The notes below the pieces were generated by a model. That model searched no databases, was not told the DNA's origin, and worked only from the letters and a program-made list of their open reading frames with translations. This document shows positions 54,890 through 64,000 of a stretch of 64,000 nt of DNA, piece by piece. The position numbers were made by a program, and so were the translations under genes. This stretch comes from Paralithodes platypus (lineage: Eukaryota; Arthropoda; Malacostraca; Decapoda; Lithodidae), in the NCBI GenBank assembly GCA_032716605.1, contig CM064545.1, positions 9,949,564 to 10,013,563 on the forward strand. The letters are read 5' to 3'. How positions within the stretch are numbered: position 1 is the first letter of the stretch; each line of letters opens with the position of its first letter.

Positions 54890-55302
54890 ACTGGATGAAA
54901 TATAAAAAAAGGGCTCCGTTACGGCCTAGAGGATAGATTAGAGTTATTTATGTGGAAGATCATTAAATTTGATTCAATAACCATCAAATTTCATGAATGT
55001 CGGTTCATTACTTTGAGAGCTGCCTAAGCTGGCGGAGGTATGCGCTCGATTGATTGCCTGCAATATATAATATCTTCTTACTTAGAGAATCTCCTATCTG
55101 CTCACCAAATGGTCATCGGTTCATAACTTTTGAGATATCTTTTATTGCAGAAAATCAGACAAACGGAGTCAAAAACAAAACCTCCATCCAACTTCGTTGG
55201 CAGAGGTAACAATGTGGGACACTCTGGAAAGTGTGTACCTCCACCTAAACTTGCGGAGGTAAGCGCTCTACCGATTGCCTCCTAAATTGAATTACTTCTC
55301 CC

Positions 55303-55925
55303 TTACATACATACATACATACATCAAATTTTAAGACTGAGTGTTCCACACATAAGTGCAGTTTCAGTCTCTTGTCCTAATGGCGGCATTCCAGGCAACC
55401 CTGTTAAGGGCTGCTTCACTTGTCAAGTTCTTTGATTTGAGATCAGCGCGTATAGTCCGATCCCAGGTCTTCCTCGGTCCACCCCTTGGTGCAGCTCCCT
55501 CCACAATCACAGACCTGCATTTTTTCACCCAATTTTGTTCATCCATTCTCTCCACATGTCCATACCATCCCAGTCTACTTGTACGCATCACCTCGCTAAT
55601 ACTCTTTATACCTAAACGTCTCCTCAGCTCAACATTTGTTATTCTATCCTGTAGCCTGGCCCCACACATCCATCTCACCATTCTCATCTCATTACGCTCC
55701 ATTCTGTTGACATCCTCTACTTTAACGGCCCATGTTTCTGAGGCATACGTCATTGCACTTCTAACACATGAGGCATACACCTTTCCCTTCAGGGGGAGAG
55801 GCATTCTTTTCATGGTCAGGATTGGCATCAATTCTCTGAACTTCCCCCAGCCATACCTAATTCTAGCAACAGTGGCAGCCTCGGCCCCACCACCGGCAGA
55901 GATGGTATCTCCTAGGTGCATATCT
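55303..55925 (-). mobile_element. RTE-like LINE 3' end with GTAT tail, antisense
   Basis: The left edge is (CATA)n at 55303-55322, so the minus-strand element ends in GTAT repeats. It is inserted in the GGCGGAGGTA repeat: sequence on the right (GGTGCATATCTTATCTGGCC) continues the repeat phrase broken on the left. Confidence 0.75.
55364..55921 (-). CDS. RTE-like LINE RT C-terminal region (open, 185 codons)
   Basis: Encodes LGDTISAGGGAEAATVARIR, GKVYASCVRSAMTYASETWA, RMERNEMRMVRWMCGARLQD, ELRRRLGIKSISEVMRTSRL, WYGHVERMDEQNWVKKC and ends NAAIRTRD. These are the thumb and C-terminal blocks (YGSETWAL…RMLRWMCG…RLRWFGHVxR) of RTE-like RTs, without the catalytic core. It is a family distinct from that of 42.8 and 61-62.6 kb. 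The first methionine is internal to the original ORF. Confidence 0.85.
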   Translation of the reverse strand: MHLGDTISAGGGAEAATVARIRYGWGKFRELMPILTMKRMPLPLKGKVYASCVRSAMTYASETWAVKVEDVNRMERNEMRMVRWMCGARLQDRITNVELRRRLGIKSISEVMRTSRLGWYGHVERMDEQNWVKKCRSVIVEGAAPRGGPRKTWDRTIRADLKSKNLTSEAALNRVAWNAAIRTRD

Positions 55926-56988
55926 TATCTGGCCACCAACTTCGTTGGCGGAGGTAATTAGATAAGCACTCTGTAAAAGCACATAGCTCCGCCTACACTG
56001 GCGGAGGTAGGCGCTCTACCGATTGCTATCTTAATTGAACTAATTCTCCCTTTGTGCATATTCTATCTGCCCACCAAGCTTCGTGAACATCGGTTCATAA
56101 CTTTGTGAACCGTCTACGCTGGCGGAGGTATGCACTCTACCAATCACATCCACAATTGAATTACTCCTTCCTTGGTGCATAATCCTATCTGGCCTCCAAC
56201 TTTCTTGACAATCTGTTCATTTTGTGATAGGCTACATCTTGTTTACAGACAGACAAACAAATAAACAGACAAAAAGACAAACAAATGGAGGCAAAAACAT
56301 TACCTCCTCCAACTTCGATGGTGGTGGTAATTTAAATCATGTACAGTTGCACGTAATATATTTCATTAACACTGGATCACATTTTCTGTTACTCCTGCAG
56401 AAGGGAACTAAGAGCTGGGCGCCCTGGGCAAAATTTGAAAATAGGACTCCTACCATTATGTCTAAGAAATAGATGAGTTATGTACATGTGCAAGTAAAAA
56501 TTAGTACTATCCCCAAAATATAACCGTTTTTACTTTCTGTCACTCCTGTAGAAGGTGGCCTGTGGTGGAGAGCCATGGCTGATATGTTGAGTCCAATATT
56601 TAATTGAAAGTATCTACTGTACCAATATGTACATTATATAAAATTATGTGGTTCATTAATCACATAGAAATATCCTATCTCATTTCATGTCACTCCTGTA
56701 GAAGGGAGACAGTAGCGAGGCACCCTGAGCTAATGTTGGAGACTGGACTTAGTTATGGTCAAGGAATAGATCAGACTACAGTACAGTACATAGTATGCAT
56801 GTGAATGAAATTGGCAAAGCAAAGACCACAAAAGACAGCCTGAACAATAAGCAAGAGTCTATGTATATTGAGTTCTATGAAATATACCTTAGTAATATCC
56901 AAACAGGTGGCCATTTGACTTTTCAACACTACTGAAGAAGGCACCGATTAGCAGGGCGTCCAGAACAAAATTTATGAAAAGAGCCCCG

Positions 56989-57474
56989 TTAACGCGTTAC
57001 GAGCGGGCCCGTCAGTAACTTCTACTACCCGCCAAGCGGGTGGTTTTACCCTAAACGACCTTGTTTCTGTGCTCTTTTTCATGCATAAACAAGAGCCAGA
57101 GCGTAATACAAATATGTATCCCTGAAAGGGCGTAAATTGAGCTTTCCAATGACACCAGAACCATTCTTCTACGACCACGCGTTCTCTTGCAACGATCGTG
57201 CAAGACGAGTGCAAAATCCCTAAAATAAGGTAATTTCCTTACATAATTCCCTGTGTAGCGAGGCAGTGAGTGTGGGTGTGTGTGGAGTAAAAATCAGTAG
57301 TCGCGCGGGACCCGTGCCGAGCGGTCATGAGCCGACCTATGCTCCTCCACCCGCTCGTCTCTCTCTCAGAGCCATTATTGCTCCAAAATTGCACACAGAC
57401 TTAAGTCGGTCCCCGCCACATAGTCCATGGTTCTCTAGCCCGACTTAAGTCCACCCCCGCCAGACAAGGGTTAA
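56989..57474 (+). mobile_element. PiggyBac-type MITE C, TTAA both ends
   Basis: TTAA at 56989-56992 and 57471-57474 border the element; the array phrase reads on across the empty site (GAGCCCCG-TTAA-GGCCTAG). Two CTTAAG palindromes (57400-57405 and 57444-57449), each within GACTTAAGTC, lie 44 bp apart near the right end. The rest aligns with MITE B. Confidence 0.85.
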
Positions 57475-57658
57475 GGCCTAGAGGATATATATGAGTATAT
57501 GCATGTGTAAGTTAATTAAATTTGGTTCGATAATAACCGAGAAAATTAAAATTTTGATAAGCGTCGCACTACTGCAGAAGGTGGCAATTTGGGGGGGCAC
57601 CCTGGGCGGAATTGAAACAAAGGGCTCTGTTACGGCCTAGAGAATAGATGGTCTATAT

Positions 57659-58245
57659 CAGGGGTGGATCAAATGCAATTTTTGTATAGGTCAAATACAA
57701 ATACAAATACTTTTATTCCTTAATGCAGAAATGCAAATATAGATACAAATACTTCTGAAATTAAGATGTAAAAATACAAATACAAATACTTTTCGTTGCC
57801 GCTCGATCTGAGCCTGTGATCTAACTCAGTGAGTCAGACCAGCCGTCAACGGAAAGATTGCGCGGGATCTCAATTCAAAACAAGCGGGAAAAGAAGCATA
57901 ACAGATTCAGAATATTAAACTTTACTGCTTTCAGATAACAGTAGCAGTAAAATATAAATAACAAAATTATAAAAAAAAGTAATTTTTTACGGGTTTTCGT
58001 CCTCACAAATTGTCTGTAAGTAGCAATACAAATATACAAATTTCCTTTGTTTATGGAAGAGGCAAAAGGCAGTAGCCTTAAACTAGCCTACTGCCTGTAA
58101 CACGTTAACAAGTGTCGAAATACAAATACAAATACAAAATACTTTTTCTTCTAGATGCCAATATACAATTACAAATACAAATACAGTGAAAATCGTATTT
58201 AAATACAATTCAAATACAAATACAATTGTATTTGATCCACCCCTG
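57659..58245. mobile_element. hAT-type MITE, 8-bp TSD
   Basis: GTCTATAT is duplicated at 57651-57658 and 58246-58253. The ends are inverted repeats, CAGGGGTGGATCAAATGCAA and TTGTATTTGATCCACCCCTG. The interior is rich in ACAAATAC repeats and carries no transposase. A block at ~58046-58090 resembles the LINE 3' UTR repeat. Confidence 0.9.
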
Positions 58246-58606
58246 GTCTATATGCATGTGTAAGGTCATAAAATTAAGCTCAGTAGTAACCGAAAAATAA
58301 CAATATATAGTAAACTTCGCACTATTGCAGAAGGTAGCGATCTGAGGGGCGCCCAGGCCGAAATAACAAAATAGGGCTCTGTTACGGCCTAGAGGATAGA
58401 TCAGCATATATGCATGTGAACAATAATTATATTTGGTTCAATATTAACCGAAAAATAGCACTTAATAAGCGTCGCCTTAACAACAACACCAATAACAAGA
58501 AGAAGAACAACAGCAACATGGGTAAGCTCTAGAGTTCACTCGCGGACCTAATAATACTCCCCATCAAATTATATTGCTGTCTCCGTCGAGAACTGAGGCG
58601 AGACGT

Positions 58607-58834
58607 AGGGTACATCACACAGTCAGGAGTGCGAGCTAGAGTCAGTAGGAGTAGGGGACAATAATTATTCGGACTTGCGGGCCTATTCGCGGTGAAAATC
58701 GATGACTCCTAGTGACTCTAGCGACTCCTGTTAGACTCCCACTCGCTCGCGTTGAAAATCGATGACTCCTAGTGATTCTGGCGACTTCTGTTAGATTCCC
58801 ACTGGCTCGCACTCCTGACTGTGTGATGAACCCT
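58607..58834. mobile_element. 228-bp MITE with ~29-bp TIRs and internal 62-bp duplication
   Basis: The TIR core ATCACACAGTCAGGAGTGCG (58614-) is perfectly inverted at the right (to 58827), and the flanking AGGGTAC/AGGGTTC extends it with one mismatch. The interior holds two ~62-bp tandem copies beginning GTGAAAATCGATGACTCC (~58691 and ~58753). No clear target duplication. Confidence 0.75.
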
Positions 58835-58839
58835 TTAGT

Positions 58840-59284
58840 ACCCCTCCTGTCATTCTTGTTGTGGTTCTTTTTTGTTGAACTGTATCAGCCGAAAGAGTTA
58901 TCTCAGGGAGAGAATAAGTGAGAAGGGGGAAGGCTAAGTCCCATATCCCACACATTGAAATTGCTACTGACAGAAAATCGCCATTGTCTTAAATTCATCA
59001 TTGGAAAAAGTAGTCATTGCATTAAAATCCCCACTGTATTTTAGCCTCCACTATTTTAGTCATCACTGCATTGCATTCACCTTTGTATTAACATTGTAGT
59101 CGCCGCTGTACAATTGTAGTCATTGCATTAAATCTTTCAGTGTGGTGTCTTCTGTAGGGAAGAATACACCCAGACATTCATTTGCCTGCTATTTCAGCTT
59201 AATTTATGTCGCCCTAGCGCTATATCCATAGCATTGAGCAAATTGAAACAAGCTCCTGTGAAAAGATTGGATCAAAATCTCCCT
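58840..59284. repeat. Dispersed short repeats (CATTGCATTAAA / CGCCACTG)
   Basis: Irregular ~25-bp phrases such as GTAGTCATTGCATTAAA and TCGCCATTG occur at 58960-59135 and again at 60555-60660. No gene. Confidence 0.45.
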
Positions 59285-59730
59285 TTAACCCGTCCTGCCC
59301 CGGCTAGTTTTGTAATGTTTCTTCACCAGAACCCGGCCGGTTTTCAAAAAATGGTTTTATTCCAGAAACAATAGCGAATGGGTTAGGAATGAAGGAAAAA
59401 CCACGAAAAAATGCTCAAAAAGCTTAAAGAATGGTCCTACAGAGCCCCCGAAAACGTATTTTACAAGAGTAAAAAATTTAAGGCAATTACCCCCAAAAAA
59501 CAGGTTATTGTGCGCTCACGTGCACGCATGTGGACTTCGAGAGTTTTCAACCATCGGCACGGTTGCGTGGGATACGTACACAGTTCCCATACAAGTCTGA
59601 GCTCTCTTGAGTGGCTACACCTGAGGTTACGGTCGGCGCAATTAGGGTGACGCGCCAGGCGCGTCTCTGGGGCTGTGCGTTAAATACATCGCCGACGCGT
59701 CAGGCGCGTCGCTGGGGCTGTACGGGTTAA
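59285..59730 (-). mobile_element. PiggyBac-type MITE A2 (446 bp, TTAA both ends)
   Basis: Inverted copy of MITE A1. TTAA at 59285-59288 and 59727-59730. Palindrome pair GACGCGCCAGGCGCGTC (59649-59665) and GACGCGTCAGGCGCGTC (59694-59710), 45 bp apart. The 79-codon open frame at 59411-59650 has a diverged, frame-broken equivalent in A1 and no recognisable domain. Confidence 0.85.
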
Positions 59731-59752
59731 CCTGAGAAAAGTGCCAAGACTC

Positions 59753-59800
59753 TTAACCCGGGAACAGCGCCGAGACTCGTAAGAGTTTTACTGTTTTTCA
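59753..59800 (+). mobile_element. Solo piggyBac-like terminus
   Basis: TTAACCCGGGAACAGCGCCG followed by AGACTCGTAAGAGTTTTACTG resembles the left end of the transposase-bearing element at 26656 (TTAACCCGTAAACGGCGAGA … CTCATAAGAAGTTTTACTG). No partner end was identified. Confidence 0.55.
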
Positions 59801-60307
59801 ATATTCATAGGTTCATATTAAAAGTAAAACAGGCGCATATGGATAAATAATAATTATATATATGGTAAATATGACAATTTTTGTCAGGAATGAACCAAAA
59901 TACCTTCGCCTAGAGGGACATTTCAAATACCATAGCTTCGCCTTTTAAAAGTTAATAATCTCCATCCCTTCCTTACCTTCTCACACCACCAGGGAAAATG
60001 GATCAATTCTTTCACATTTTGTCGCTAACCAGCCGACGCCCCCACTTTCACTCACAAATGAAAACATGCACCTGCAATTCCATTCGCTCTACCCGGATGG
60101 TATTTACAGTTATTGTATCATGTTTTTTGTCTACAAGACAGTATAGTTAGTTGAAATGAAGATGAAATAAACATTATATTCGTACCTGGTATACATCTGG
60201 CGCAATCATATGGAGAAGTGGTCCTGTTTCTGTTGATTTTCAGCTTCTAAAACACCTCTTCTTTGAACACACACCCAACCTCAACCAATGCACTAAGCAC
60301 ACTGATC

Positions 60308-60348
<41 letters not shown>

Positions 60349-61013
60349 CTATATTCCAACTTACTTCCTCTCGGGCATAGGCTGAGATTATGGGTGATAT
60401 GCTAAGAATCCTGGAATCATCTGGCAACAAGCGGGGCGGGTTGGTCCAACCAACTCAGCCGGTGATACCAATGCATATATATACGTCGGCCGCAGTGTAG
60501 GCCTTTTTTACATAGAACATATATATACGTCGGCCGCAATAGTATAATTTAAATCACAATTACATTAAATTCACTACGGTATTCAAATCAACACCAGGAA
60601 AATCACCATTGCATTAAAGTGGCTACTGCATAAACTCGCCACTGAATTCAAATCGCCAAGCTATTGGGCAAGTGTTTTCTACTACTGTTCACTCTCAAGC
60701 ACTATTTTCGAGATGATACACATATATTATCATTCTGTTTTAACCCACAATAATTGTCTCTACATGAAATGTATTATACATCCAAAGATCGATCAAGATC
60801 CATACTATTATTTTAACAGGAAAAAAAAATCATCAGATAATATTATCACATTGAAAATCAATATATAATAAATATTTAATCGTTCTTCCAAGCTTACACC
60901 ATCACAATTTCAATATAAGCTGAGCAATAAATGTGTTTATATAAAATAAGAAACATTTTTATCGTGCATTCTAAATGTGTCATCAGAATATATTTATCAT
61001 CAATATATAGTTG
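59801..61013. other. No gene; T run and dispersed repeat at 60314-60390
   Basis: A ~35-bp T run is followed by the block shared with 18.2 kb. CATATATATACGTCGGCCGCA occurs twice (60473 and 60518). No supportable open frame. Confidence 0.6.
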
Positions 61014-62644
61014 CTAAATGTAAGGAATGAAGCGCCAGCAAACATAGTTGGATTGGGTATGGGGGAAAGAAGAAGAGAAGTAGTGGAGGAAGAGGTGGGG
61101 ATCAGGAGGTCAGCAGTGTGGGAAGCCATGAAAAGAGTGAAGTTGAGGAAAGCACCAGTAACAGATGGAGTGAGTGGGAAAATGTTGAGGTATGGTGGTG
61201 AGATAGTGATCGAATGGGTATGGAAAATGTGCAAACTAGCATGGGAGAAGGGGAGTGCGCCTGATGACTGGAAGACAAGGCGTATTCGTCCCCCTATATA
61301 ATGGTAAAGTGGAAAGAGGAGTGTGTGGCAACCACCGAGGAATATGTCTTATAAGTGTAGTAGGGAAGGTGTACAGTAGGGTAGTGATTGAGAGAGTGAG
61401 AGCGAGAACAGAGAAATAGATAGGTGACGAGCAGGGCTGTTTTAGGAAGGGAAGAGGATGTGTAGATCAGATTTTTACCCTGAATTGTGTTATGGAGAAA
61501 TATCTGGAGAAACAAAAAAAGGTGTATGTTGCCTTTATGGATTTGGAGAAGGCCTATGACAGAGTGGATAGAGAAGGTATGTGGAAAGTACTTAAAATAG
61601 ACGAAGTAGATGGCAAGTTGCTGGAAGTAGTGACAAGTATGTATGAGGGTGCAAAGGCGGCATTACGTGTGGAGAATGAGCAGAGCGAGTTCTTTGACCT
61701 GAATGTTGGGTTGAAACGGGTGTGTGATGTCCCCGTTGTTGTTTACTGTATATATGGATGGAGTCATAGAAGAAATACAAGGAAGAGCAGTGGATGTTGG
61801 TGTGTCGCTGAGAAAGGAGGGAAATGAGTGGAAGATACCTGTACTACTGTTTGCTGATGATACAGTTCTGATGAGCGATAATGAATGGGAGAAGCAGGGT
61901 CTGGAAAATGTGTTTGGAACAGTGTGCGAATAACGGAATCTGAAGGCAAATGCGGGGAAAAGCAAGGTTATGGTCTTCGAAATGGGTGAAGCCACAGAGT
62001 GTGAGGTGAAGTTGAACGGTCAGGCTATGGAGATTGTCAGCTCATTTAAGTATCTGGACGGTGTGTTGAGTAAAGATGGGACTATGGATGAAGAAGTGAG
62101 GGAGAGGGTGCAACAGGGGAAGAGGGTTGTAGGAACGTTGAAAGCAGTAACAAGAAATAGGGTGGTCAGTATGGAAGTGAAGAAGTCCTTGCATGACAGT
62201 GTGGTAATCCCGACACTAACTTACGGAAGCGAAGCTTGGACGTTCGGGAAGAGTCTCAGACCAAGAGTGAGAACGGTGGAAATGAGTTACTTGAGAAGTG
62301 CGTGCGGAGTTACATGGAGGGATAGACAGACGAAGGAGGAAGTAAGAAGGAGGTGTGGTCTGGAGGTAGATGTGGTGGAAAGTGTGAAAAGGAACAGCTT
62401 GAGATGGTTCGGCCATATGGAACATATGGAAAACGAGAGAATGACTAAGGGGGTGTACGAGAGCGAGGTGGAAGGACAGAGAGGGAGAGATGCACCGAAG
62501 AAGAGGTGGAAGGATGGAGTGAGGAAGTATATGGATGAAGGCGGTGCTGGTTGGGAGGAGGGGCATCGACTGACTGGGGACAGAGCTGCATGGGGGCAGT
62601 TCGTTCGTGGCCACCCCTTCGGGGATCACGGCGTCAGGCAATAG
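61011..62644 (+). pseudogene. RTE-like RT, at least three breaks
   Basis: Four consecutive frames hold successive parts of one RT. Frame changes lie near 61300, with the next block (RGNHRGICLISVVGKVYSRV-like) read without a start, and near 61720. A stop (GTVCE followed by TAA) occurs at 61931-61933. The catalytic FADD and the motif AFMDLEKAYDRVD are intact. The C-terminal 224-codon frame (MVFEMGEATECEVKLNG … GDHGVRQ) parallels the frame at 42.8-43.55 kb. Confidence 0.85.
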
Positions 62645-62660
62645 CTAGATAGATAGATAG
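61014..62660 (+). mobile_element. RTE-like LINE copy 4, longest copy
   Basis: RT begins with VWEAMKRVKLRKAPVTDGVS (61011-61301) and continues through KKVYVAFMDLEKAYDRVDRE (61492-), SPLLFTVYMDGVIEEIQ and LLFADDTVLMSDNEWEKQGL (61724-61933, intact FADD). The C-terminus is in 61970-62644. It ends with the family terminus and ATAG repeats. ATAGTTG near both edges is a possible but weak 7-bp duplication. Confidence 0.85.
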
Positions 62661-63570
62661 TTGTTTTTATATGAATAAAATTAGTAAAACCTGGCACTTG
62701 ATAATTCAATGATATCGATGCATAATAATATTAATTTTACATCTAATTTGAGCAACAAGTTTTACTTTTACTACACTGTATTTCATCTCAATAAAATGAG
62801 GAACGCACATATTTATGGTGAAATCAGAAATTGTCAAGCGTCAATAATTGATTTTATATGAATATAATAAAACAATGCTACTCTCACGATATTACTGTAG
62901 GTGTATGATGTTTGGGTTATTATTTGCTAAGGTCAGAGCAATGGATTATATATGTAAATATATCTCAATGTATGAGTAGGACAATATAACAAGAACGAAG
63001 CCCCTACTTCGAATAGTTCATTTTATATGCATATACAATATATAAGTATGCATTCGCCAAACATGATGCATACCGGTTATGACTGTTTCAATTTCAAATG
63101 AATGATATGGTACACCAATATAAGCTTACACTAAAATAGACACTTCTAGTAAACACTACACTATCATACATCTATGTTACACTCACCAACTCCTATCTAA
63201 ATTGCAGAATGGCGATAGTCTAAAGGGCCCGGCCGACGATCCTACCCATCTTACTGTCAACAAGATACTGAGCATTGAGCTTACTTCAACATGTATCACA
63301 GCTTAGTGGTGCCTCACAAAGGTTTTCAAATGGTGTCACTTTATGCTTGACATACATAGTTACTCGTAGCTCATAAGTTTAGCTGACAAAAGAAAACACA
63401 TTATAAAGGTATTTTTCTTCAAAACCTTCACACAGTACACAGATATTAGCTAACACTATATACATATAGTAAAAAGAAATGATTCAAAGACATATAAACC
63501 TATCGTATAGTATATTAGATACACATACCTGTAGTCCAGCCAATAAATCTGCGATCTTAAAATGGACCAA
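62661..63570. other. No gene seen
   Basis: AT-rich sequence without recognised features, leading into the satellite. Confidence 0.5.
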
Positions 63571-64000
63571 GAGCGACACTCCCGGCTCACTGAAGAATAT
63601 ATAATGAGAAACACTCGCTCTGTCTACCTCTCGGGAGTTAATGGATCAAGAGCGACACTCCCGGCTCACTGAAGAATATATAATGAGAAACACTCGCTCT
63701 GTCTACCTCTCGGGAGTTAATGGATCAAGAGCGACACTCCCGGCTCACTGAAGAATATATAATGAGAAACACTCGCTCTGTCTACCTCTCGGGAGTTAAT
63801 GGATCAAGAGCGACACTCCCGGCTCACTGAAGAATATATAATGAGAAACACTCGCTCTGTCTACCTCTCGGGAGTTAATGGATCAAGAGCGACACTCCCG
63901 GCTCACTGAAGAATATATAATGAGAAACACTCGCTCTGTCTACCTCTCGGGAGTTAATGGATCAAGAGCGACACTCCCGGCTCACTGAAGAATATATAAT
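63571..64000 (+). repeat. 79-bp satellite, runs off window
   Basis: GAGCGACACTCCCGGCTCAC recurs at 63571, 63650, 63729, 63808, 63887 and 63966, giving a constant 79-bp period. Copies are essentially identical (one C/T difference before the first). Each unit contains an internal dyad ACTCCCG … CGGGAGT. The array continues beyond the last base. Confidence 0.97.

Larger units (their letters stand above)
55010..56340. repeat. Dispersed repeat with GGCGGAGGTA motifs
   Basis: GCGGAGGTA…GCTCTACCGATTGC occurs several times (55030, 55253, 56001, 56123). ACCTCC…CAACTTCGTTGGCGGAGGTAA palindromic ends occur at ~55182, ~55930 and ~56310, with ACAGACAGACAAACA-like stretches before two of them. A minus-strand LINE splits one unit at 55303-55925. 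Confidence 0.65.
54890..58490. repeat. Old ~160-bp tandem array, broken by insertions
   Basis: The phrase GGGCTCTGTTACGGCCTAGA followed by GGATAGAT recurs at ~54912, ~57627 and ~58374, and is interrupted by MITE C at ~56985. GCAGAAGG followed by a GGGCGCCCTGGGC-like block recurs at ~56397, ~56550, ~56697, ~56935, ~57573 and ~58325. Units read phrase, TATGCATGTG, TTTGGTTC, ACCGAAAAAT, GCGTCGCAC, GCAGAAGG. Divergence is high. Confidence 0.65.

Noticed and set aside
59411..59650. 79-codon ORF in MITE A2 as a gene
   Set aside because: It lies in a non-autonomous element, has no recognisable domain, and its equivalent in A1 is diverged and shows no sign of protein-level constraint.
63571..64000. 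CRISPR-like or gene-family repeats
   Set aside because: Pure tandem satellite with a 79-bp period and no spacer diversity or open frame.

Overview
This is eukaryotic repeat-dense DNA, most likely from an arthropod and plausibly a crustacean. That is an inference from the mix of CR1-, jockey- and RTE-like LINEs, piggyBac and hAT elements, very long simple repeats, and a degenerate interstitial run of the arthropod telomere pentamer (TTAGG) near 19.4 kb. I found no convincing host gene, rRNA, complete tRNA or CRISPR array. Almost every coding-looking stretch is a transposable element, mostly broken, and the main content is several layers of insertions inside older insertions. A 100-N gap lies at 753-852.

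Layout. 0-0.75 kb: RTE-like LINE fragment split by an A-tailed retroposed insert with an 11-bp target duplication. 0.85-6.6 kb: a decayed Ty3/gypsy-type LTR retrotransposon with the domain order protease-integrase-RT-RNase H (Gmr1-like) and a 3' LTR start at 5077. 6.6-11 kb: two antisense LINEs, one split by a cleanly flanked RTE-like insertion. 12.1-13.9 kb: 5'-truncated CR1 copy alpha. 15-26.6 kb: LINE fragments, a foldback element, CAY-rich simple sequence, a TTAA-flanked MITE nested in a CR1, and a small unrecognised ORF. 26.65-34.86 kb: a candidate piggyBac element with a frameshifted transposase and a nearly full-length-ORF2 CR1 (beta) inserted in it. 36.65-38.88 kb: a CR1-like LINE with a 695-codon open frame that runs straight into its poly-A tail. 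39.27-46.49 kb: the two inverted ends of a DNA transposon. Its left end has grown a ~26-copy 28-bp minisatellite, and a CR1 (gamma) carrying ORF1 (zinc finger, coiled coil, SGNH esterase) and ORF2 lies between the ends, itself split by an RTE-like LINE.

47.0-52.5 kb: a 5.5-kb element with ~0.84-kb terminal inverted repeats around a decayed antisense gene with XPG/FEN-like nuclease signatures. 53.7-59.8 kb: a cluster of TTAA-flanked MITEs, a hAT MITE with a perfect 8-bp duplication, a 228-bp MITE and an old ~160-bp tandem array. 61.0-62.7 kb: the longest RTE-like LINE copy. 63.57 kb to the end: a very uniform 79-bp satellite running off the window.

The most interesting signals are: (i) duplicated, family-specific palindromes 44-45 bp apart just inside the ends of TTAA-flanked elements, where two aligned copies carry different palindrome cores (CATATG, CTTAAG) but each copy has the same core in both positions; (ii) the long-TIR element with an XPG-like protein; (iii) the minisatellite born inside a transposon end; (iv) the Gmr1-like domain order.
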